Shown here piece after piece: positions 27,205-36,504 of a stretch of 64,000 nucleotides of DNA (the stretch's first letter is position 1; the number at the start of each line of letters is the position of its first letter). Location: NCBI RefSeq assembly GCF_947498515.1, contig NZ_CANMKO010000002.1:530325-594324 (forward strand), read 5' to 3'. The stretch comes from an uncultured Pelagimonas sp. (GTDB lineage Bacteria; Pseudomonadota; Alphaproteobacteria; Rhodobacterales; Rhodobacteraceae). Both the position numbers and the translations under genes were made by a program. The notes beneath the pieces were generated by a model, which did no database searches, was not told the DNA's origin, and worked only from the letters and a program-made list of their open reading frames with translations.

Positions 27205-27672
27205 CTAGCACGGACCAAAACCCAAGGATTTCGCCAGCAGCCCAACCAGCGGGTCATAAGCCGCGCGGCTGTCTTCGGGATAAATAAACTCCAACGAGGC
27301 GCGGGCCTCTTCTCCTTCGCATGTCATGCCATTTTCGACCCTTAGGTAGAAAATCGACTGTCCAAAGTATCCGGACAAAACATACCATCCATTTCCACGT
27401 GCATCGTATGTCACAACGCCGCCAATCTCTTGATAATAATCACGCATTCCAGATTCATCACCTGTAATGTTCTCAATCCGCCAACCGCCCCAGACGCGAA
27501 TTTCGGCCCCGTTCCTATCAACAAATCGCCGCCCATCGTCATTGCCGGGCGGCGGTTGAATGGCAAACCCCTGCGGAACCTGAGCAGAGACACCATATTT
27601 GCCGAAATTCCCTGCATTGGCCAATGTCGCAACGCCCATGAGGACCATCATCGCCATCATCAAAGCACGCAT
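27205..27672 (-). CDS. secreted hypothetical protein, 155 aa
   Basis: A signal peptide (ALMMAMMVLMGVATLANAG) precedes a beta-rich domain of about 135 residues with FGKYGVSAQVPQGFAIQPPP and ending ESRGFGPC-like (SLGFGPC). Two Cys could form a disulfide in the periplasm. I do not recognise the family. ATG 27672 gives a clean signal peptide; the frame to 27750 would precede it with 26 unrelated residues. It is the first gene of an operon with the DUF2937 gene. Confidence 0.7.
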   Translation of the reverse strand: MRALMMAMMVLMGVATLANAGNFGKYGVSAQVPQGFAIQPPPGNDDGRRFVDRNGAEIRVWGGWRIENITGDESGMRDYYQEIGGVVTYDARGNGWYVLSGYFGQSIFYLRVENGMTCEGEEARASLEFIYPEDSRAAYDPLVGLLAKSLGFGPC

Positions 27673-27754
27673 CTTCTTTGCCTCCGTTTTGGAGAGATCA
27701 TGCCCGAGCCGGAAACAAGATGCAATTTTGCCGAGGTCGAAAACCAGCAATCAA

Positions 27755-27787
27755 CAAAAAACCGCCGCCCCAACTTTGGGACGGCGG
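27755..27787 (-). terminator. proS terminator
   Basis: On the minus strand CCGCCG-T-CCCA pairs with TGGG-G-CGGCGG around AAGT (one mismatch), followed by six Ts. It stands 30 bases past the proS stop. Confidence 0.85.
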
Positions 27788-27816
27788 CTGTTCTCAGTAT
27801 TTAAGGAAACAGGGGG

Positions 27817-29160
27817 TTAAACCGCTGATTTCCCATAGATCTGCGCGATCCGCTCGATTGCGGCTTCTGGCGGCATCTCTTCGCTCTCACCGGTGCGGCG
27901 CGAGGTCAGTTCGACCACGCCGTTTTTCAACCCGCGTGGGCCAACGGTGATCCGCCATGGCAAACCAATAAGGTCCATCGAGGCGAACTTGCCCCCGGCC
28001 CGCTCTTTGGTGTCGTCATAAAGCGGTTCAAGACCCATGGCGGTCAGTGATTTGTAGATCGCTTCACAGGCGGCATCGGCCGCGTCGTCGCCCGATTTCA
28101 GGTTTACGATCCCACAATGGAACGGGGTTACGCCTTCTGGCCAAATGATGCCTTTGTCGTCATGCGAGGCCTCGATGATCGCGCCCAAGAGACGGGACAC
28201 ACCAATACCATGCGAGCCCATATGAACAGGAACGGCCTTGCCGTCACTGTCTTGAACCGTAGCGCCCATGGCTTCGGAATATTTGGTGCCGAAGTAGAAA
28301 ATCTGACCAACTTCGATGCCGCGCGCCGTGCGACGACGCTCCTCGGGGACGTCATCAAACAGAGCTTCGTCGTGGGTCTCGTCGGTGCGGGCGTATTTGG
28401 TGGTGAACTCTTCCAAAACGCCTTGGCACTGTGCCACGTCATCATAGTCAATGTCACGATCGCCAAAGGTCAGATCGGTTACGGCGCTGTCATAGAACAC
28501 TTCGGACTCACCTGTTTCGGCAAGAACAAGGAATTCATGCGTATAATCGCCGCCAATAGGACCACCGTCGGCGCGCATAGGGATCGCTTGAAGACCCATG
28601 CGTTCATAGGTGCGCAGGTAGCTCACCAGATGACGGTTATAGGCGTGCAACGCATCCTCTTTGGTGAGGTCAAAGTTATAGCCGTCTTTCATATAGAATT
28701 CGCGACCACGCATCACGCCAAAGCGCGGGCGGATTTCATCGCGGAATTTCCACTGGACGTGATAGAGCGTCAAAGGCAAGTCCTTGTAGCTCGACACGTT
28801 GGAGCGGAAAATATCGGTGATCAGCTCTTCGTTGGTGGGACCATAAAGCATATCCCGGCCATGACGGTCATTGATGCGCAGCATCTCTTCGCCATAGTCA
28901 TCATACCGCCCGCTTTCCTTCCAAAGGTCCGCCGATTGCAACGTTGGCATGAGCATTGGGATGTGACCCGCACGCTCTTGCTCTTCGTGCACGATATTCT
29001 CGATCTTTTTGAGAACCTTAAAGCCCAGCGGCAACCAGGAATAAATCCCGGCGCTGGACTGTTTGATCATCCCGGCCCGCAACATATAGCGGTGGCTGAC
29101 GATCTGGGCCTCGGAAGGTGTTTCCTTGAGGACCGGTAGAAAATAGCGGGAAAGGCGCAT
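27817..29160 (-). CDS. proS: prolyl-tRNA synthetase, short alphaproteobacterial form, 447 aa
   Basis: A class II synthetase charging tRNA-Pro. It starts [20 protein letters not shown] and shows [56 protein letters not shown] (motif 2) and [17 protein letters not shown] (motif 3), then an anticodon-binding domain. At 447 residues it lacks the roughly 180-residue editing insertion of E. coli ProS, as normal for this class; trans-editing factors are not in the window. A minus-strand terminator follows. Confidence 0.97.
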   Translation of the reverse strand: MRLSRYFLPVLKETPSEAQIVSHRYMLRAGMIKQSSAGIYSWLPLGFKVLKKIENIVHEEQERAGHIPMLMPTLQSADLWKESGRYDDYGEEMLRINDRHGRDMLYGPTNEELITDIFRSNVSSYKDLPLTLYHVQWKFRDEIRPRFGVMRGREFYMKDGYNFDLTKEDALHAYNRHLVSYLRTYERMGLQAIPMRADGGPIGGDYTHEFLVLAETGESEVFYDSAVTDLTFGDRDIDYDDVAQCQGVLEEFTTKYARTDETHDEALFDDVPEERRRTARGIEVGQIFYFGTKYSEAMGATVQDSDGKAVPVHMGSHGIGVSRLLGAIIEASHDDKGIIWPEGVTPFHCGIVNLKSGDDAADAACEAIYKSLTAMGLEPLYDDTKERAGGKFASMDLIGLPWRITVGPRGLKNGVVELTSRRTGESEEMPPEAAIERIAQIYGKSAV

Positions 29161-29231
29161 CGTTATGTCCCTTGATACATGAGTCCAAGCGGTTTTGGGC
29201 TAAGCCGTGCCGCTTGGCAAGGGTGGGTTGT

Positions 29232-29678
29232 TTATTCCTTGTCTGGGGGGCCTGTTAGCGCCCGTGTATACCCGAGGCTATCAGGGATAGCATAAGAACT
29301 CCCTGTGACTTTCCAGCCGTCATCCAACCGGCGCATGTTGGAGAGAACCGGAAAAGGGCGCGACAAAAGCTGGTTGCCGTTCATGAGGCGGGTTTCATGG
29401 GTACACCGTAACTCTTCATCGGAGAGAACCTTCACTTCAAGGCAGGTGCGCACCAATTGGGTCACCCCCAGCTGCCTATGATAGCTGCGCACATCATCAA
29501 AAATGCCTTTCCATTCCGTATAGCTTGTAACCACACGCTTTTTCTCAAAGGTTTCGATAATCTGCGGAAGGGTAAAGCAGGCGCTAAAGGTTGCAAAGCA
29601 ACCTTCCATAAGCGCCTCGCCTGTTGTTTCTAAAATCGTTTGCACCAAATGCTTGGCATCTAAATCAGGTCGTTCCAT
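29232..29678 (-). CDS. hypothetical cytosolic protein, possibly NTF2-like, 148 aa
   Basis: No signal peptide. A helix (ETTGEALMEGCFATFSACFTLP), a mid region, and beta strands with ELRCTHETRLMNG and RRLDDGWKVTGSSYAI give the shape of an NTF2/SnoaL-like fold. The pattern of hydrophobic residues supports this only loosely. It lies 71 bases upstream of proS on the same strand and 54 downstream of a membrane protein. Confidence 0.6.
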   Translation of the reverse strand: MERPDLDAKHLVQTILETTGEALMEGCFATFSACFTLPQIIETFEKKRVVTSYTEWKGIFDDVRSYHRQLGVTQLVRTCLEVKVLSDEELRCTHETRLMNGNQLLSRPFPVLSNMRRLDDGWKVTGSSYAIPDSLGYTRALTGPPDKE

Positions 29679-29732
29679 GAGGTCAGTATAAACGACCTGA
29701 ACCGCTCAGTATCAAATTTTCCGTGATTATCC

Positions 29733-30116
29733 CTATAGTTGAGAAGAATTCCGCCGACCCTCAGCCCAACATGCGCCCGCCGGAAACCCCAGAAACAAAA
29801 CCCATTGCGGCTGCGTTGCCAATTCGCCCATTTGTGTGACGCCATAATACAGGAAAAGCATGGCCCAGCCGAGTTGCAGCACAGATGTAAACACAAACAA
29901 CGCCCTGTTGTTTTGAAACCCAAGCCAAAGATAGGCCAGCGCCACCAAGATCAACGCAACAGTCACCGCGTGCCAGAGTACTTGGGACATAGCGCGCAGG
30001 TCTGGCGTTGAAAGCTCCTGCATAAACGGCACAGCATATTGCGGCCCGCCCATAAAGACGTGAACAGCTACGATTCCAGCCATCAAGGCGCTTAGGGTGA
30101 GGTAGGTTTTTGACAT
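29733..30116 (-). CDS. four-span membrane protein next to a TetR regulator, 127 aa
   Basis: Four hydrophobic stretches are evident (LTLSALMAGIVAVHVFMGG, VTVALILVALAYLWLGF, LFVFTSVLQLGWAMLFLYYG and a short last one). I do not recognise the family. It is divergent from the TetR gene. An 18-base operator at 30127-30144 begins eleven bases upstream of its start, so it is the obvious repression target. Confidence 0.7.
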   Translation of the reverse strand: MSKTYLTLSALMAGIVAVHVFMGGPQYAVPFMQELSTPDLRAMSQVLWHAVTVALILVALAYLWLGFQNNRALFVFTSVLQLGWAMLFLYYGVTQMGELATQPQWVLFLGFPAGACWAEGRRNSSQL

Positions 30117-30126
30117 TTTGAAAGCT

Positions 30127-30144
30127 CCATACGGTTGCGTATGG
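30127..30144. promoter_or_regulatory. TetR-type operator 1
   Basis: CCATACG and CGTATGG flank GTTG, a perfect seven-base inverted repeat. It sits immediately before the divergent membrane protein gene and shares its ATACG-N4-CGTAT core with operator 2. Confidence 0.65.
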
Positions 30145-30170
30145 TTAAGGTGAACGCATACAGTGAGTCA

Positions 30171-30184
30171 ATACGCACCCGTAT
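30171..30184. promoter_or_regulatory. TetR-type operator 2
   Basis: ATACG and CGTAT flank CACC. The outer bases (CA to the left, GG to the right) nearly complete the same seven-base arms as operator 1. It ends ten bases before the regulator's ATG, overlapping where RNA polymerase or ribosome would bind, so autorepression is likely. Confidence 0.6.
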
Positions 30185-30194
30185 GGTGAGGGCA

Positions 30195-30749
30195 ATGACG
30201 CAAAAGAGACTGTCACAGGAAGACTGGCTGGCCGCCGGGTTTCGCACCCTGGCGCAAGGCGGACCCTCCGCCTTACGAGCCGAGGCAATTGCCCGCGACC
30301 TAAAGACAACGAAAGGGTCGTTCTATTGGCATTTCAAAGATTTAGGCGCATTTAAAACCGCGATGCTGGCGCTATGGAAACACCAGGCCACCGACGCGAT
30401 CATCACCGATTTGCAAAACCTGCCTGCCGGTCAAGACCCACTGCTCACCCTCATTACAATTGCCAGTCACTCGCCCACCCGATTTGGCGGTGCCGCCGTG
30501 GAACCCGCGATTCGGGAATGGGCCAGAGCCGACCCAAACGCCGAGGCGGCTTTGGTCGAGGTGGACACCCAGCGGATCGCGTTTTTGCACGATCATCTAC
30601 GAACGTCTGAACACGAAGACGCCACCAAGGCGCGGTTGTTCTATGCCGCGCATTTGGGTCTGGAACAGTTGGCACGCACCCGCGGCGACAGCGGAGAAGC
30701 AGAGAGGCAGCTGTTATTATCACTTTTGCGGCCTGATAAAGCGGGATGA
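30195..30749 (+). CDS. TetR family regulator, 184 aa
   Basis: The N-terminal HTH domain reads AEAIARDLKTTKGSFYWHF, the TetR signature, and a ligand-binding helical domain follows. ATG 30195 is preceded by GAGGG. Longer in-frame starts to 30135 would put both operators inside the gene. With two matching inverted repeats in the divergent gap, it probably represses itself and the membrane protein at 29733-30116. Confidence 0.9.
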   Translation: MTQKRLSQEDWLAAGFRTLAQGGPSALRAEAIARDLKTTKGSFYWHFKDLGAFKTAMLALWKHQATDAIITDLQNLPAGQDPLLTLITIASHSPTRFGGAAVEPAIREWARADPNAEAALVEVDTQRIAFLHDHLRTSEHEDATKARLFYAAHLGLEQLARTRGDSGEAERQLLLSLLRPDKAG

Positions 30750-30803
30750 CCACTTGAAACGCCCCCGGTTCCACGCGATGTAGAGCGAGAACAAGGAGCA
30801 CCC

Positions 30804-31871
30804 ATGGCCCTGCCCGTTAAAGATCAGATTAAGTATTGGGGAATCGCAACAGCCATTTCCGCCTTGGTTTTATGGTTGCTTGGCGATGTCCTGCTTCCCT
30901 TTGTTATGGGCGGCGCAATCGCCTATTTCCTCGACCCGGTTGCAGACCGATTGGAACGCATGGGCCTGTCGCGCAACGCGGCGACTGCGGTGATCACCGT
31001 GATCAGTGTGGTGACATTCACGGTCATGTTGCTGGCGGTCATTCCAACTCTGGTGCAACAGGCGGTGTCATTGGCGCAAACGGCCCCGCAACTATTGACC
31101 GACCTGCAAACCTTTTTGAACGAACGGTTTCCATACCTGACCGATGACAGCGGCATCGTGCATGACACGCTTTTGAAAATCGGCCAGATCATTCAAGAAA
31201 AAGGCGCTCAGGTTCTCGGCACCCTATTCAACTCGGCCAAATCGGTTGTGGATCTTGCGATCTTGTTGCTCATCGCTCCGGTTGTTGCGGTGTATTTGTT
31301 GGTCGATTGGGACCGCATGATTGAGCGCATCGACTCCTTGCTGCCGCGTGACCATGTCGAAACCGTCCGGTTTCTGGCCCGCGAAATTGACGGCGTTTTG
31401 TCCGGGTTTGTGCGCGGGATGGGTTCGGTCTGTTTGATCCTTGGCGTTTACTACGCCTTTGGCTTATGGCTGGTCGGCTTGCAATTCGGACTGGTGGTTG
31501 GGGTCATTGCCGGCATTTTGACCTTTATCCCCTATGTTGGAGCGCTTGTCGGTGGGGCGTTGGCCATTGGGCTGGCCCTGTTCCAGTTCTGGGGCGATTG
31601 GCCCTCTATCATCGCGGTCTGGGCAATTTTCCAATCGGGTCAGTTGATCGAAGGCAACGTGCTTACCCCGCGCCTTGTTGGCTCATCCGTTGGTTTGCAC
31701 CCGGTTTGGCTTTTGTTGGCGCTATCTGTTTTTGGATCTTTGTTTGGATTTGTGGGCATGTTGGTCGCGGTTCCGGTCGCAGCCGCAATTGGGGTCTTGG
31801 CGCGCTTTGCTTTGTCACAGTATAAGGGCAGCCTTCTCTATCGCGGTCAGGCGGAAAACAAGGAATCATAA
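30804..31871 (+). CDS. AI-2E family (PerM-like) transporter, 355 aa
   Basis: About eight membrane spans, opening VLLPFVMGGAIAYFLDPVADRLER and containing the conserved region LIAPVVAVYLLVDWDRM and LTFIPYVGALVGG toward the C-terminus. Members export autoinducer-2 or drive ion antiport; the role here is open. It is directly joined to hdaA (TAATG), an arrangement seen in other alphaproteobacteria. Confidence 0.9.
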   Translation: MALPVKDQIKYWGIATAISALVLWLLGDVLLPFVMGGAIAYFLDPVADRLERMGLSRNAATAVITVISVVTFTVMLLAVIPTLVQQAVSLAQTAPQLLTDLQTFLNERFPYLTDDSGIVHDTLLKIGQIIQEKGAQVLGTLFNSAKSVVDLAILLLIAPVVAVYLLVDWDRMIERIDSLLPRDHVETVRFLAREIDGVLSGFVRGMGSVCLILGVYYAFGLWLVGLQFGLVVGVIAGILTFIPYVGALVGGALAIGLALFQFWGDWPSIIAVWAIFQSGQLIEGNVLTPRLVGSSVGLHPVWLLLALSVFGSLFGFVGMLVAVPVAAAIGVLARFALSQYKGSLLYRGQAENKES

Positions 31872-32560
31872 TGTTGGTCGAGCAATTGCAGATCCCCCTG
31901 CCCGTTCTGACGGCGCTGGGAAGAGAAGACTTTTTTGTCAGCGAATCCAACGCCATGGCTGTGGCCTTGGTTGAAGGTTGGGAAAACTGGCCGTCACGCA
32001 AGATGGTGCTAAACGGCCCGGCCGGATCGGGGAAGACCCATCTCGCCCATGTTTGGGCAAAAATGTCCGGCGCACGGATCGTTGCCGCTCAGGGGTTGGA
32101 ATATGCCGACATCCCCGATTTGGCAGACGGGTCGATTTGTGTGGAAAACGTCGATCAGATCGCCGGGAATATGCGTGCCGAAGAGGCCCTGTTTCATCTG
32201 CACAATTTGGTCTTGGCTCAGGGTCATTCCTTACTGCTCACGGGAACGGCGGCCCCTAATCTGTGGAACATGAACCTTCCTGATTTGCAAAGCCGCATCA
32301 TGGCCGCGCAATCCGCCGCACTTAGCGGGCCGGATGATATGTTGCTCTCGGCGCTGCTTGTGAAACAGTTTGACGATCGCCAGATTGTTCCCGCCAGCGA
32401 CGTCATCCCCTATTTGCTACGCCAAATGCCGCGCAGCTACCATGCCGCCCGCACAATAGTGGATCGGCTGGACCGGGCGTCGCTCACGCGCCCCTCTGGT
32501 GTGAACCGTCCGCTTGCGATCCAAATCCTTGCTGAAATGGAAGACAGTTCCGAAGCTTAA
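31871..32560 (+). CDS. hdaA: DnaA-related regulatory inactivator HdaA, 229 aa
   Basis: HdaA promotes hydrolysis of DnaA-bound ATP when loaded on the sliding clamp, preventing over-initiation. EQLQIPLPV at the N-terminus fits the clamp-binding motif. Walker A is NGPAGSGKTHLAH, and the acidic strand GSICVENVDQI stands in for Walker B, followed by a DnaA-like lid. There is no DnaA DNA-binding domain. The start ATG shares an A with the previous TAA. Confidence 0.9.
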   Translation: MLVEQLQIPLPVLTALGREDFFVSESNAMAVALVEGWENWPSRKMVLNGPAGSGKTHLAHVWAKMSGARIVAAQGLEYADIPDLADGSICVENVDQIAGNMRAEEALFHLHNLVLAQGHSLLLTGTAAPNLWNMNLPDLQSRIMAAQSAALSGPDDMLLSALLVKQFDDRQIVPASDVIPYLLRQMPRSYHAARTIVDRLDRASLTRPSGVNRPLAIQILAEMEDSSEA

Positions 32561-32649
32561 ACACGGCAACATAGCGCGCAAAGAGCTTTAGGGCTTGAGT
32601 GATTGATACATGTCATTAAAGCTTTGCAGACAAACATGCATAAGGTGCT

Positions 32650-34821
32650 ATGACACAAGCTGACTTTCTCAAATCCCCGCTTCCCGCCGCCGCGACACTG
32701 CCCGACCTGGACATCACCGGCCCCAACCGCTTTCACAATCGCGAGCTAAGCTGGCTCGGGTTCAATTGGCGTGTTCTGGAAGAAGCCGAGAACCCGCGCG
32801 TTCCTCTGCTTGAGCGGATGCGGTTTTTGTCGATCTCGGCCACCAATCTGGACGAGTTTTACACCGTCCGCGTCGCCGGGCTTCGGGAATTGGCCCAAGC
32901 GGGCAACACCACCCCTGCCGCCGATGGCCTAAGCCCGGCCGAGCAGTTGGTGCTGATTGACCAAGACGCGCGCGACCTCATGGCCAAACAGCAACGAGTT
33001 TTTGTCAACCTGCGCAAAGAGTTGGAAAACGAAGGCATCGAGATCGTCAACCGTGACGGGTTGACCGAGGATGACACGTCGTTCTTGTCCGACGCCTTTT
33101 TGGATCTGGTTTTTCCGGTTCTGTCCCCCTTGGCAATCGACCCGGCACACCCGTTCCCGTTCATTCCCAACATGGGCTATTGCATCGCGATGCAACTAGA
33201 GCGGGTCAAAGACAAAAAAGGCCTTCAGGCGCTAGTGCCCATTCCGGCGCAAATTGACCGTTTCATGAAACTTCCGGCGTCTGACGGCAAACACCGCTTT
33301 ATCCTTCTCGAAGACGTCTTGCTTTTGCACATCGACGGGTTGTTCCCCGGCTATCGCTGCCGCGACCATTTTGGTTTCCGGGTCCTGCGCGACAGCGATA
33401 TCGAGGTCGAGGAAGAAGCCGAAGATTTGGTGCGCGAATTTGAGGTGGCCTTGAAACGTCGCCGTCGCGGAGAGGTTGTTCGCCTAACCATCACGGCGGG
33501 CGCGTCGGACAAATTGCGCGGCATTGTCATGCGCGAATTGCACGTGAACGATCAGGACGTCATCGAACAAGAGGGTCTGATCGGGATCACCGATACCAAA
33601 GAACTGGTGATTGACGCCCGCCCCGACTTGCTTTGGCGGAGCTTTACGCCACGTGTTCCCGAACGGGTTCAAGACCATGATGGCGACATGTTTGAGGCGA
33701 TCAAACAAAAGGACATGTTGCTGCATCATCCTTATGAAACCTTCGACATGGTCGTGCGTTTCCTACGGCAAGCGGCGATGGATCCAAATGTGGTTGCGAT
33801 CAAGCAGACGCTTTATCGAACCTCGTACTATTCGCCCATTGTCGAAGCTTTGTGCGAAGCCGCCGAAGACGGCAAGTCCGTCACCGCTTTGGTTGAGCTG
33901 AAAGCCCGCTTTGACGAGGCCGCCAATATCCGCCAATCGCGGCGGCTTGAGCGGGCTGGGGCGCAAGTCGTTTATGGGTTCCTCGATTGGAAAACCCACG
34001 CCAAGATTTCCAGCGTGGTGCGCCGCGAAGGTGACAAGCTTGTCACCTATACCCATTGGGGCACCGGCAACTACCATCCGATCACCGCCAAGATTTATAC
34101 CGATCTGAGCTTCTTTACCTGCAACACCGCGCTTGGGCGCGATGCGGCCAAGATATTCAATTATCTCAGCGGCTATGCCCGCCCCGCGTCGTTGGACAAT
34201 CTTCTGATTTCCCCGCATTCGCTCAAATCCGGCATGATTGAAATGATCGAATCCGAAGCCGCCCATGCCCGCGCTGGCCGGCCTGCGCAAATCTGGATCA
34301 AGATGAATTCGCTCATCGAACCCACCATTATTGATGCGCTTTATAAGGCGTCTCAAGATGGGGTGCGGATTGATTGCGTTGTGCGGGGCATTTGTGGATT
34401 GCGTCCGGGTATCAAAGGCTTGTCCGACAACATCCGGGTCAAATCGGTTGTTGGCCGTTTTCTTGAACATTCGCGCATTGTCTGTTTTGGCAACGGTCAC
34501 GGGCTCCCGCATAAAAAGGCGCGGGTGTTTATGTCCTCGGCGGATTGGATGGGGCGCAACCTGAACCGGCGCATCGAAACCGGGGTGGAAATCGAAAATG
34601 CCACCGTCAAAGCCCAGATTGTCAGCCAGATCATGGCGGCAAACCTTGCGGATACGGCGCAGAGCTGGGTCATGGAACCCAGTGGCAAATTCACCCGACA
34701 TGCGGTGCCCGAAGGCGAAAAACCGTTCAACTGTCACAAGTTCTTTATGGAATACCCCTCTCTTTCGGGGCGCGGGTCTGCGGGGGCAAAGGACGTGCCC
34801 AAATTGACCCACGGCGATTAA
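32650..34821 (+). CDS. ppk: polyphosphate kinase 1, 723 aa
   Basis: Ppk1 transfers the ATP gamma-phosphate to growing polyphosphate through a phospho-His intermediate. N domain: HNRELSWLGFNWRVLEEA; head domain; then two phospholipase-D-like catalytic domains with TLYRTSYYSPIVEALCEA, VTYTHWGTGNYHP and HSRIVCFGNGHG. Length is normal. A single TGTCAT about 40 bases upstream could be half of a Pho box, but the second half is not convincing. ppx lies beyond the flagellin gene rather than adjacent. Confidence 0.96.
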   Translation: MTQADFLKSPLPAAATLPDLDITGPNRFHNRELSWLGFNWRVLEEAENPRVPLLERMRFLSISATNLDEFYTVRVAGLRELAQAGNTTPAADGLSPAEQLVLIDQDARDLMAKQQRVFVNLRKELENEGIEIVNRDGLTEDDTSFLSDAFLDLVFPVLSPLAIDPAHPFPFIPNMGYCIAMQLERVKDKKGLQALVPIPAQIDRFMKLPASDGKHRFILLEDVLLLHIDGLFPGYRCRDHFGFRVLRDSDIEVEEEAEDLVREFEVALKRRRRGEVVRLTITAGASDKLRGIVMRELHVNDQDVIEQEGLIGITDTKELVIDARPDLLWRSFTPRVPERVQDHDGDMFEAIKQKDMLLHHPYETFDMVVRFLRQAAMDPNVVAIKQTLYRTSYYSPIVEALCEAAEDGKSVTALVELKARFDEAANIRQSRRLERAGAQVVYGFLDWKTHAKISSVVRREGDKLVTYTHWGTGNYHPITAKIYTDLSFFTCNTALGRDAAKIFNYLSGYARPASLDNLLISPHSLKSGMIEMIESEAAHARAGRPAQIWIKMNSLIEPTIIDALYKASQDGVRIDCVVRGICGLRPGIKGLSDNIRVKSVVGRFLEHSRIVCFGNGHGLPHKKARVFMSSADWMGRNLNRRIETGVEIENATVKAQIVSQIMAANLADTAQSWVMEPSGKFTRHAVPEGEKPFNCHKFFMEYPSLSGRGSAGAKDVPKLTHGD

Positions 34822-34847
34822 TCAAACCACAAGACAGATAAAGAAAC

Positions 34848-34873
34848 GCCCGGCTCTTTGGTCGGGCTTTTTC
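34848..34873 (+). terminator. ppk terminator
   Basis: GCCCG (34848-34852) pairs with CGGGC (34863-34867), then TTTTTC. Flanking A-rich and T-rich bases extend the stem. Confidence 0.7.
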
Positions 34874-34933
34874 TTATCCACAGGGTTTCGCCTCATTTTG
34901 GCCATGAAATGACCCTTGGGGGGCCGCAAAGTG

Positions 34934-34948
34934 TTAAAGCCCGGTTAA
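34934..34948 (+). promoter_or_regulatory. full CtrA box upstream of flagellin
   Basis: TTAA at 34934-34937 and TTAA at 34945-34948 are separated by seven bases. It lies 149 bases upstream of the flagellin ATG in a 275-base gap. CtrA control of flagellar genes is established in several Rhodobacteraceae and in Caulobacter. Confidence 0.6.
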
Positions 34949-35096
34949 TCCCCTCATGACAGTGTGAATTTGCACTTTGGTAATAAGTGGCGCAGTCCGA
35001 ATTTTCGGAGCTGCATCCGTCAGAAGACGCTGGACTAGCCGTGAAAGACGCGGCTCTGGCGTGCAAGCGCCTTGACCTGAAAATGAGGCGAGACCG

Positions 35097-36395
35097 ATGT
35101 CGAGTATTCTGACCAACAATGGCGCAAGTGTTGCGCTGCAAACGCTCAAATCCATCAACAAAGAGATGAGCACCGTACAGGCCGAAATTTCCACCGGTAA
35201 AAAAGTGGCACGGCCCGGCGACAACGCCGCGGTGTGGGCGATTTCCAAAACCATGGAAGCCGATGTCGCGGGCTTCAAAAAGATTTCTGACAACCTGAAC
35301 CTTGGCCAAGCCACCGTTGCCGTCGCCCGGCAAGGGGCCGAGACAATCACCGATCTGTTGACCGACATGAAAGGCAAGATTGTTGCCGCCCAGGAGGACA
35401 ACGTTGATCGCTCGAAAATCCAGGCGGATATCGAAGCGCTAACCACCCAGATCAACGACATCACCAAGGCCGCGCAATTCAACGGTCAAAACCTGTTGAT
35501 CAACCAAGACGCTACCGCCGATTCCGGTAGTATCAACATTATGGCATCTCTTGACCGTTCATCTAACGGGGTTTCGACGACCACGATGAACGTCAAGAAA
35601 CAGGACCTGTCGACCAACGCGTCCACCGTGGCGGCCTCGGGCGGGACTTATGCGGCCGACGCGGCAACAGCGACATTGAACGCCACGCAGACCGCGACCA
35701 TCGACGCCAGCGGCCTGACGGCCGAAGCCGGTGCCGCCTTTTCGATCTCGGTCTTTGGCACCGATGCGGACGATTCCAGCTTTACTCAGGCAGATTTCCG
35801 ATCCACCGCCGCCTCAGCAGAAACACAGGCGGAAATGGCCGCCGGTGATCTCACCTATGTTGCCGCCGAAGGGGATACGATGGCGGACGTTGTGAATGCG
35901 CTTGGTAAGAAATGGCAAACCTTTGCCCATACCAACAATCACGACAGCAGTGATTTGGCCCTGACCTTCTCTGGATCGAGCATTTCGATGTCCTCTTCCT
36001 CGACTAGCGGGTCGGACACCATCAAGGTTGCGATCAACCGCTTGGACGCCGACGCTGGCAACACAATTGGTGGTGGCCTCGAAGATTTGAGTGATCTGGA
36101 TGTTTCAACGGCCTCCGGTGCCGACGAAGCATTGGGCCGTATCGAAGGTATGATCCAAATTGCCGTCGAAGCCTCGGCCGCCTTTGGCTCGGACCAGGGG
36201 CGCATTGATACGCAGGCTGATTTCGTGTCCAAAATGACCGACACCCTTAAATCCGGTATTGGCGCATTAACCGACGCAAATATGGAAGAATCCTCGGCCA
36301 AGTTACAGGCCCTTCAGGTGCAACAACAGCTTGCGGTTCAGGCCCTATCGATTGCCAACCAATCGCCACAGACCCTTCTGGCGCTCTTCCGCTAA
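35097..36395 (+). CDS. fliC: flagellin, 432 aa
   Basis: The filament subunit. The conserved N-terminal D0/D1 part (SSILTNNGASVALQTLKSIN to about 145) and C-terminal part (about 345-432, ending LSIANQSPQTLLALFR) bracket a variable Ser/Thr/Ala/Asp-rich domain. There is no signal peptide, as it is exported by the flagellar type III system. No other flagellar gene is in the window, so it stands apart from the main cluster, between ppk and ppx, with a CtrA box upstream. Confidence 0.96.
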   Translation: MSSILTNNGASVALQTLKSINKEMSTVQAEISTGKKVARPGDNAAVWAISKTMEADVAGFKKISDNLNLGQATVAVARQGAETITDLLTDMKGKIVAAQEDNVDRSKIQADIEALTTQINDITKAAQFNGQNLLINQDATADSGSINIMASLDRSSNGVSTTTMNVKKQDLSTNASTVAASGGTYAADAATATLNATQTATIDASGLTAEAGAAFSISVFGTDADDSSFTQADFRSTAASAETQAEMAAGDLTYVAAEGDTMADVVNALGKKWQTFAHTNNHDSSDLALTFSGSSISMSSSSTSGSDTIKVAINRLDADAGNTIGGGLEDLSDLDVSTASGADEALGRIEGMIQIAVEASAAFGSDQGRIDTQADFVSKMTDTLKSGIGALTDANMEESSAKLQALQVQQQLAVQALSIANQSPQTLLALFR

Positions 36396-36504
36396 CCTCT
36401 GGGTTGTTTCTGGACAATTGGTCACAGTAAACCCAGCGCTTTCAAGTGATTGACCCCCGGCCATTCCTCTGGCCATATGGCCAAAAGATCGGGGGTCAAA
36501 ACCA

